Shown: piece after piece, positions 25,993 through 31,093 of the stretch
How the letters are laid out: each line of letters starts with the position of its first letter
Numbering within the stretch: position 1 is the stretch's first letter
Assembly: GCA_002715305.1 (NCBI GenBank)
Contig: PAYV01000008.1
Span: 1-31,093, forward strand
From: Rickettsiales bacterium
GTDB taxonomy: Bacteria > Pseudomonadota > Alphaproteobacteria > Methylaequorales > Methylaequoraceae
Length of the DNA stretch: 31,093 nucleotides
Reading direction: 5' to 3'
Position numbers and translations under genes: made by a program
The notes under the pieces: model-generated
Database searches by the model: none
What the model was told of the DNA's origin: nothing
The model's input: the letters and a program-made list of their open reading frames with translations, nothing else

Positions 25993-26397
25993 TTACTCCT
26001 GCTCAAGTTCAATAAGAGTTCCAAAAAAATCTTTTGGATGAAGAAAAACAACAGGTTTATTATGAGCACCTATTTTTGGCTTCCCATCTCCAAGAATTCT
26101 TATATTTCTCATTTTTAAATTTTTACAAACATCTTTTATATTATTTACTTCAAGACAAATATGATGGATAGATCCATTAATATTTTTTTCTAAAAAATTT
26201 TTTATTGGGGAATTTTCGCCAACTGGATGCATGAGTTCTATTTTTGTATTACCAAGGTCTATAAAAACGACACTGACACCATGCTCAGGATAATTAAATT
26301 TTTTTGAAACTTTTGCATTCAAAACATCTTTATACAAAGAAGTTGCAGCATCAAGATCTGGCACTACAATGGCAACATGATTAAATCTTGTTAACAT
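25993..26397 (-). CDS. mce: Methylmalonyl-CoA epimerase
   Basis: A 134-residue VOC-superfamily protein with two beta-alpha-beta-beta-beta units: residues 1-60 (FNHVAIVVPDLDAATSLYKD) and 70-134 (GSIHHICLEVNNIKDVC, VVFLHPKDFFGTLIELEQE). Metal-site residues are visible: His7, the glutamate of KIELMHP, the histidines of SIHHI and the glutamate of LIELEQ. It interconverts (S)- and (R)-methylmalonyl-CoA in propionyl-CoA breakdown to succinyl-CoA. The required carboxylase and mutase genes are not in the window. It is 3 bp before the DUF1467 gene and 14 bp after rnj. Confidence 0.92.
   Translation of the reverse strand: MLTRFNHVAIVVPDLDAATSLYKDVLNAKVSKKFNYPEHGVSVVFIDLGNTKIELMHPVGENSPIKNFLEKNINGSIHHICLEVNNIKDVCKNLKMRNIRILGDGKPKIGAHNKPVVFLHPKDFFGTLIELEQE
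25996..26000 (-). promoter_or_regulatory. Ribosome-binding site (AGGAG) supporting the TTG start of the DUF1467 gene
   Basis: A perfect AGGAG on the minus strand, inside the mce end, 6 bp before the TTG at 25989. It decides the start of a short gene that has no ATG near its N-terminus. Confidence 0.7.
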
Positions 26398-26411
26398 AAT
26401 TTGATTATATT

Positions 26412-28067
26412 CTAAATCCTAACAATCTCAACATAAGTTAAGGGTTTTAAACCAAATTTACTTTTAATAAATGATCTAGATAAAATCTTTACTTGCTCAC
26501 TTAAAATATTGTCGTCAATACTCTTTGTTGAAAGTGAAGAAAACTCATTTTTAATTAATTCCTTAAGATCATTTAAAATTAAGTCTTGATCTGTAATTGT
26601 AGGACAAAATACCAAAGGATCAGTTATCAAAATATTATTTGAATTAGTAATAACTGCTACATAAAGCTCACCATTTGAATTTACTGAATTTAATTTTGAT
26701 AATAAATTATTTTCAATTGATAAGATTGATGATCCTCTCATTACATTTCTTCCTGATACAACTTTGTCAATTATTTTTGTATTCTTTTTGTTACATAATT
26801 TTACAACATCTCCATTTTCAACAAGTAAAGATTTTGAAATCTTACATTTATCAATATATTTTGTATGCTCAAAAAGATGCCTATATTCACCATGAATTGG
26901 TATTACAGTAGTTGGATTAACCCAATCATACATTTTTTTTAGTTCAGTTTTAGATGGATGACCTGAAACATGTATGTTGGATGTTTTATGATCTAACATT
27001 TTTGATCCAATTTTAATAATTTTTGCCTTGATATCATTAATAGCTTTCTCATTACCTGGTATCTCTCTGGAAGAAAAAATAATTAAATCATTTTTATTTA
27101 GATAAAAGTATTTGTTTTTACCATTTACTAATCTTGACAACGAAGCTCGATTTTCACCCTGACTACCAGTACATATAAGTACTAAATTTTCTTCAGGAAC
27201 ATGTTTAGCGTCTTTTTCAGAGATTATATTTTTTTCATCAGTTAAATAATTACTTTCTAATGCAGCATCATATATTCTGTGCATCGATCTACCTAATAAG
27301 ACACAGCTACGATGAAATTCATTAGAAATTTTAAGAATAGTTTCTAATCTAGCTATGTTTGAAGCGAAACAAGTAATAACAATTTTGCCAGTATTAAAAT
27401 TTTGAAAAACTTCTCTTAATTTTGTTCTTACTTCATCTTCACTACCAGATGGGTTTTCATCAAAAACATTTGTAGAATCACAAATCATGACATCTATTCC
27501 TATTTTTTTTAATGATGAAATTTTATCAATGTTTATTGGATCTCCAACCAAAGGTTTGGGATCAATTTTCCAGTCTCCAGTATGAAAAATATTTACACTT
27601 GGAGTTTTTAAAATTATAGCATTTGGTTCAGGTATTGAATGAGTTAAAGATAGGATTTCAACTTCAAAATTCCCAATTTCAAATTTCTTATTATAATCTA
27701 ATAAATTAATATTATTTACGTGATTTTTGATTGAATCAAATTTTCTTTTTAAAACCGAAGCAGTAAAAGATGTAGTATAAATTGGTATATGACCAATAAC
27801 GTCATTTAAATATGGCACTGCACCTATGTGATCTTCATGTGCATGCGTAAGAATAATACCTGACAAATTCAATTTATTTTCGATAATAAATTTCAAATCC
27901 GGCAAAATTAATTCGTAGGCTGTTGAATCATTATTACTAAACATAACTCCAAGATCAATCATCAGCCAACTATCATTGTGATGATAGAGATAACAATTCA
28001 TACCTATTTCACCTGTACCTCCAAGTGGAATAAAATGAACATCTTTTTTATTAAAACTTTTTATCAT
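26412..28067 (-). CDS. rnj: Ribonuclease J
   Basis: 551 residues, a beta-CASP metallo-beta-lactamase RNase. The zinc motif THAHEDHIGAVPYL lies near residue 75, and THSIPEPNAI, FHTGDWKIDPKPLVG and MICDSTN follow. Beta-CASP signatures are VITCFASNIARL, CTGSQGENRASLSRLV, IFSSREIPGNEKAI and HVSGHPSKTELKKMYDWVNP, with a final HGEYRHL motif. RNase J has 5'-3' exo- and endonuclease activity in mRNA decay and rRNA maturation. Start is ATG. It overlaps coaX by 17 bp. Confidence 0.96.
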   Translation of the reverse strand: MIKSFNKKDVHFIPLGGTGEIGMNCYLYHHNDSWLMIDLGVMFSNNDSTAYELILPDLKFIIENKLNLSGIILTHAHEDHIGAVPYLNDVIGHIPIYTTSFTASVLKRKFDSIKNHVNNINLLDYNKKFEIGNFEVEILSLTHSIPEPNAIILKTPSVNIFHTGDWKIDPKPLVGDPINIDKISSLKKIGIDVMICDSTNVFDENPSGSEDEVRTKLREVFQNFNTGKIVITCFASNIARLETILKISNEFHRSCVLLGRSMHRIYDAALESNYLTDEKNIISEKDAKHVPEENLVLICTGSQGENRASLSRLVNGKNKYFYLNKNDLIIFSSREIPGNEKAINDIKAKIIKIGSKMLDHKTSNIHVSGHPSKTELKKMYDWVNPTTVIPIHGEYRHLFEHTKYIDKCKISKSLLVENGDVVKLCNKKNTKIIDKVVSGRNVMRGSSILSIENNLLSKLNSVNSNGELYVAVITNSNNILITDPLVFCPTITDQDLILNDLKELIKNEFSSLSTKSIDDNILSEQVKILSRSFIKSKFGLKPLTYVEIVRI

Positions 28068-28818
28068 AATTTAATCGTTTGATCAGAATAGAATTAAGGC
28101 CTTTGACCGTGAAAAATTTATCAATCATAGTTATTTTTTTAATATACGTACTAAAAAAATGTGCATTTCCTCCAGTTAATACAATCTTAAAATTTGTTTT
28201 CTCTTCTTTTTTAATTTTTTTTATTAAACCCTCAACCATAGAAATATAGCCCCAAAAAAACCCTGATTGAATTGCAGTTTGTGTTGTTGTTCCTAAAACT
28301 TTTTTAGTTTTCTTAAAAGTCACTAACGGCAATTTTGCTGTTTGATTCTTTAATGATATTAAGGATAAATCTATACCTGGCGTAATTACACCGCCTGAAT
28401 AGATTCCTTTTTTATTCAATACATCAAACGTAGTTGCAGTACCAAAATCAACAATTATCACTGATTTTTGAAAGATTTCCCGAGCATAAAATACATTCAC
28501 AATTCTATCATCACCAATCAAATTCTTATTTTTTATATTAGTCTTAAGATCTAGCTTTTTTCTAATGTCATTAATAAAAAAATATTCAAATTCTAAATCT
28601 TTAAAAATGGACGTAAATAGTTTTGATATTGATGGAACTACTGAAGAAATTATAATCTTTAATGACTCAAAATTTTTCTTGTAATTTTCAATAATTTTAA
28701 TAATCTTTTTTTTATTGATATCTTTTTTTTTTAATTTTAAATAATTCAAAATTTTTGATTCTTCAAAAAAACAAAAAAACACACTTGAATTTCCGATATC
28801 AATAGTTAAAAAAATCAT
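28051..28818 (-). CDS. coaX: Type III pantothenate kinase CoaX
   Basis: A 255-residue kinase of the ASKHA fold; phosphorylates pantothenate, the first step of coenzyme A synthesis, and is not feedback-inhibited by CoA. The N-terminal phosphate motif is LTIDIGNSSVFFCFF with Asp7. GDDRIVNVFYAREIF, IVDFGTATTFDVLN and GGVITPGIDLSLISL are the other diagnostic blocks, plus VLTGGNAHFF near the end. CoaX between birA and rnj is the standard alphaproteobacterial order. The ATG overlaps the birA stop (ATGA). Confidence 0.95.
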   Translation of the reverse strand: MIFLTIDIGNSSVFFCFFEESKILNYLKLKKKDINKKKIIKIIENYKKNFESLKIIISSVVPSISKLFTSIFKDLEFEYFFINDIRKKLDLKTNIKNKNLIGDDRIVNVFYAREIFQKSVIIVDFGTATTFDVLNKKGIYSGGVITPGIDLSLISLKNQTAKLPLVTFKKTKKVLGTTTQTAIQSGFFWGYISMVEGLIKKIKKEEKTNFKIVLTGGNAHFFSTYIKKITMIDKFFTVKGLNSILIKRLNYDKKF

Positions 28819-29543
28819 AACATTTCCCCGTATGTTAATTTTTTTTCTCCATCAAAATCTTTAATTATAATGGACCCTAATTCATCTATTTTAACAAAGT
28901 GACCTGAAAAAATATTCTTATTCTGTTTTATTTTTACTATTCCATTGGAAGAAAAAATACTATTACTAACATTTAGACTCATTTCTTTAAAATCAATTTT
29001 ATTAAATTCTGAAAAAACCTTCACAATTTCATCAGAAATTTTAAAAAAAAAACCCAGTGGATCAATTGAAGAAGAAAATTTAGATATAGATATTGTTTTA
29101 GATTTATTTAATTTAGGTGCAGAAATAAAATTGATCCCAATTCCAATTATAATATATAAAATATTGTTTTTTATGATATTTGTTTCAATTAAAATACCGG
29201 CAATTTTCATTTTATTAACAAAAATATCATTTGGCCATTTAAATTTAAAATCTACATTTTTATATAAACTCTTAAAAGTTTTAAGGATTATAAAAACAAT
29301 TGATAAATTGATTTGACCAAGTTCTTTGGTATTAAATCGTCTATTCAAAAGAAAAGATGAGGTAAAATCACCTTTTGAACTTTTCCAAACATTTGATCCT
29401 CTCCCTCTTCCTTCAGATTGTTCTACCGAATATAGTGCTAAATTAAATTTTTTAGGATTTTCATTTAAATTAATTGTTCTTATTTTATCGTTTGTATTAA
29501 CAACTTCTTTGAAAAAATAGTAATTAAAAAAAAAATTTTCCAT
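28815..29543 (-). CDS. birA: Biotin--[acetyl-CoA carboxylase] ligase, class I (no DNA-binding domain)
   Basis: 242 residues starting at ATG 29543, which shares one base with the nuoN stop (TAATG). A non-ATG start at 29582 would add 13 residues inside nuoN with no family match. Motifs: SEGRGRGSNVWKSSKGDFTS (biotinyl-AMP loop; usual GRGRxGRxW, here RGSNVW), KWPNDIFVNKMKIAGILIE and IIIGIGINF. The C-terminal SH3-like domain follows (NGIVKIKQNKNIFSGHFV). It attaches biotin to carboxylase carrier proteins such as AccB. The N-terminal winged helix of E. coli BirA is absent, so no repressor role is expected. Confidence 0.93.
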   Translation of the reverse strand: MENFFFNYYFFKEVVNTNDKIRTINLNENPKKFNLALYSVEQSEGRGRGSNVWKSSKGDFTSSFLLNRRFNTKELGQINLSIVFIILKTFKSLYKNVDFKFKWPNDIFVNKMKIAGILIETNIIKNNILYIIIGIGINFISAPKLNKSKTISISKFSSSIDPLGFFFKISDEIVKVFSEFNKIDFKEMSLNVSNSIFSSNGIVKIKQNKNIFSGHFVKIDELGSIIIKDFDGEKKLTYGEML

Positions 29544-30970
29544 TAATTTACTGCAAACAATGACAATGTAATTGAAGCACAAAGATTTAAGAAAAATTGA
29601 GGATAAAAAACAACAGTTAGATTAAAAATACCTAAAAGACAAATTACAAACTGTGATTGAGTATTTGTTAAAATATCTAGATCTTCTTCTGGTTCGTCAA
29701 AAAAAATGGATTTAATAACTCTAATGTAGTAAAAAGCAGCTATGACCGATGTTATGACACCTATTATTGCTAAATAAAAAAGATTATTGTCAATAACTAT
29801 GTTAAGTATAATTAGTTTACCAATAAACCCGGCCAATGGAGGTATTCCAGCCATTGAAAATAAAAAAATTGCTAAACAAGCTGCCATAACTGGTTGAGAT
29901 TTATATAAACCAGATAAATCTTTTATAGAAGTAACATTTATATTATCTCTTCTCATATTAAGGAGAAAGGAAAATATTCCCAAATTCATAGTCACATAAA
30001 AAATAAGATAAATACAAATTGCTGTTATCCCATCTTCTGAACCAGGAACTAAGGCCATTAAAATAAATCCAACATGATTAATTGTACTATAAGCCATTAG
30101 TCTTTTTAAATCGGTCTGTTTTAATGCTCCGAGTGAACCAACTAGCATTGAAGAAATAGATAAAATAATTACAATTTTTCCCCAATTAATAATAATCTCA
30201 CCAAATGGAAATACAAGCAACCTAATTAAAATTGCAAAAGCGGCTATCTTGGGAATAGTTGATAAAAAAGCAGTTACAATTGTTGGAGCACCTTGATATA
30301 CATCTGGTGTCCACATATGAAATGGCGCAGCTGATATTTTTAAAGACATTGATACTAAGATGAATATCAAACCCACAATTAGTATTATTGGCATATTATT
30401 CTGATTGGACATATAATTACTTATTTCTGGAAAACTTAATGTTCCAATTAATCCGTAAATAAGGCTTGTTCCAAATAAAAAAATACAGGTTGATAAACTT
30501 CCTATAACAAAATATTTAACTCCAGCCTCGGATGAACTAAAATCTTCTCTTGAAAATGACACTAGTATATATAGAGATAAACTAGCAAGTTCCATTGATA
30601 TAAATAAAGATAATAAATTATTGGATGAAATCATAAACATCATTCCAATTATTGAAATTAAAATAACAAGAGAAAACTCTGTTCTTTCTAATGACTTATC
30701 ATTTTTTACAACTAAATATAAGAAGATTACTAAGCCTGAACTAGTAAGAATAATACATTTCAAAAAAGAACCAAATGAATCTAAAACAAAAAAACCATTA
30801 TAAATCTCTTCAAAATAGAAAATATCTTTAAAAATAAACAATTGAGAGGATAAAAGTGCTATCAACGTAAGATATCCAATAACAATGTGAGAATTTTTTT
30901 TTATAAAAGGTGATATTCCCAATAGCAAGAGGGAAGTTATGGCTAAAAAAATTTCAGAAGTAAATATCAA
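29543..30970 (-). CDS. nuoN: NADH-quinone oxidoreductase subunit N
   Basis: A 475-residue antiporter-like membrane subunit of respiratory Complex I with about 14 transmembrane helices. Key features: SMELASLSLYILVSFSRED, which holds the conserved membrane glutamate and ends near the helix boundary; GLIGTLSFPEIS; and SLKISAAPFHMWTPDVYQGAPTIVTAF, whose lysine is part of the proton path (this segment lies around residues 215-240). LKRLMAYSTINHVGFILMAL and MAGIPPLAGFIGKL are also family signatures. The start is TTG at 30970, with AAGG (30978-30981) 7 bp upstream. It follows nuoM by 9 bp, as in other nuo operons. Confidence 0.96.
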   Translation of the reverse strand: MIFTSEIFLAITSLLLLGISPFIKKNSHIVIGYLTLIALLSSQLFIFKDIFYFEEIYNGFFVLDSFGSFLKCIILTSSGLVIFLYLVVKNDKSLERTEFSLVILISIIGMMFMISSNNLLSLFISMELASLSLYILVSFSREDFSSSEAGVKYFVIGSLSTCIFLFGTSLIYGLIGTLSFPEISNYMSNQNNMPIILIVGLIFILVSMSLKISAAPFHMWTPDVYQGAPTIVTAFLSTIPKIAAFAILIRLLVFPFGEIIINWGKIVIILSISSMLVGSLGALKQTDLKRLMAYSTINHVGFILMALVPGSEDGITAICIYLIFYVTMNLGIFSFLLNMRRDNINVTSIKDLSGLYKSQPVMAACLAIFLFSMAGIPPLAGFIGKLIILNIVIDNNLFYLAIIGVITSVIAAFYYIRVIKSIFFDEPEEDLDILTNTQSQFVICLLGIFNLTVVFYPQFFLNLCASITLSLFAVN

Positions 30971-30977
30971 AATTTAA

Positions 30978-30981
30978 CCTT
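30978..30981 (-). promoter_or_regulatory. Ribosome-binding site (AAGG) supporting the TTG start of nuoN
   Basis: AAGG on the minus strand, 7 bp before the TTG at 30970, overlapping the last bases of the nuoM stop codon region. The spacing matches that of rpsB and supports TTG as the real start. Confidence 0.6.
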
Positions 30982-31093
30982 ATAAAATTGAAATTGGGTA
31001 TAGTTTAATAATTCTTTCAATTGAAGAAGTTGTAAAATCAAGTATATAATTAGGTTTTACACCAATAATAAAAATTAAAGAAATTAAAATTAT
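30980..31093 (-). CDS. nuoM: NADH-quinone oxidoreductase subunit M, C-terminal end (partial)
   Basis: The last 37 codons of a membrane protein read in from the right edge on the minus strand, ending at TAA (30982-30980). The translated end has a hydrophobic helix (IILISLIFIIGVKPNYILDF), then a short amphipathic tail, which matches the last helix and G-x-x-P-x-x-x-LD motif of NuoM. It is the expected neighbour directly upstream of nuoN. The assignment rests on this short segment plus context. Confidence 0.85.
   Translation of the reverse strand: MILISLIFIIGVKPNYILDFTTSSIERIIKLYPISIL

Noticed and set aside
29544..29582. birA starting upstream of 29543 within nuoN
   Set aside because: ATG 29543 forms a TAATG junction with the nuoN stop, and the upstream residues are not BirA-like.

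Overview
The window is a very AT-rich (roughly 70% A+T by eye), gene-dense stretch of a chromosome. It appears to come from a streamlined alphaproteobacterium, such as a SAR11/Pelagibacterales or HIMB59/AEGEAN-169-like marine lineage. The evidence is the gene order (trpC-moaC-moeA-lexA; rpsB-tsf-pyrH-frr-uppS-cdsA-dxr-rseP-bamA-ompH-lpxD-fabZ-lpxA-lpxI-lpxB; nuoM-nuoN-birA-coaX-rnj-mce-DUF1467-proS-lolC-lolD-dnaE), a LexA starting with the alphaproteobacterial SFDEMK-like motif, LpxI in place of LpxH, a short ProRS, and pervasive start/stop overlaps. The exact lineage cannot be fixed from the sequence alone. I see no rRNA, tRNA, insertion sequence, prophage, CRISPR array or defence island, and no intergenic gap above about 105 bp.

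Plus strand, 1-5264: the 3' end of trpC (tryptophan synthesis), then moaC and moeA (molybdenum cofactor), lexA (SOS repressor), gltX (glutamyl-tRNA synthetase) and gltA (citrate synthase). lexA has its own promoter, overlapped by a perfect alphaproteobacterial SOS box. gltA meets lpxB tail to tail with only 3 bp between the stop codons.

Minus strand, 19175 down to 5268: a translation and envelope gene run. It starts with a promoter and a structured leader before rpsB. tsf, pyrH and frr follow, then isoprenoid and phospholipid genes (uppS, cdsA, dxr), outer-membrane assembly (rseP, bamA, ompH) and lipid A synthesis (lpxD, fabZ, lpxA, lpxI, lpxB). bamA carries a single in-frame TAA directly after its conserved LRGF motif, and the coding sequence continues in the same frame to a normal C-terminus.

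Minus strand, 31093 down to 19176: the nuoM end, nuoN, birA, coaX, rnj, mce, a DUF1467 membrane protein, proS, lolC, lolD and dnaE, mostly joined by overlaps of 1-17 bp or gaps of 15 bp or less.

Almost all of this is conserved housekeeping content, and I found no convincing new multi-gene system. The most interesting signals are local: (1) the in-frame stop in bamA; (2) a leader of rpsB that can fold into an H-type pseudoknot burying the Shine-Dalgarno sequence; (3) an SOS box that overlaps the lexA -10 element in what looks like a leaderless promoter; and (4) pyrH, which has no ATG, GTG or plausible TTG start for its full N-terminus.
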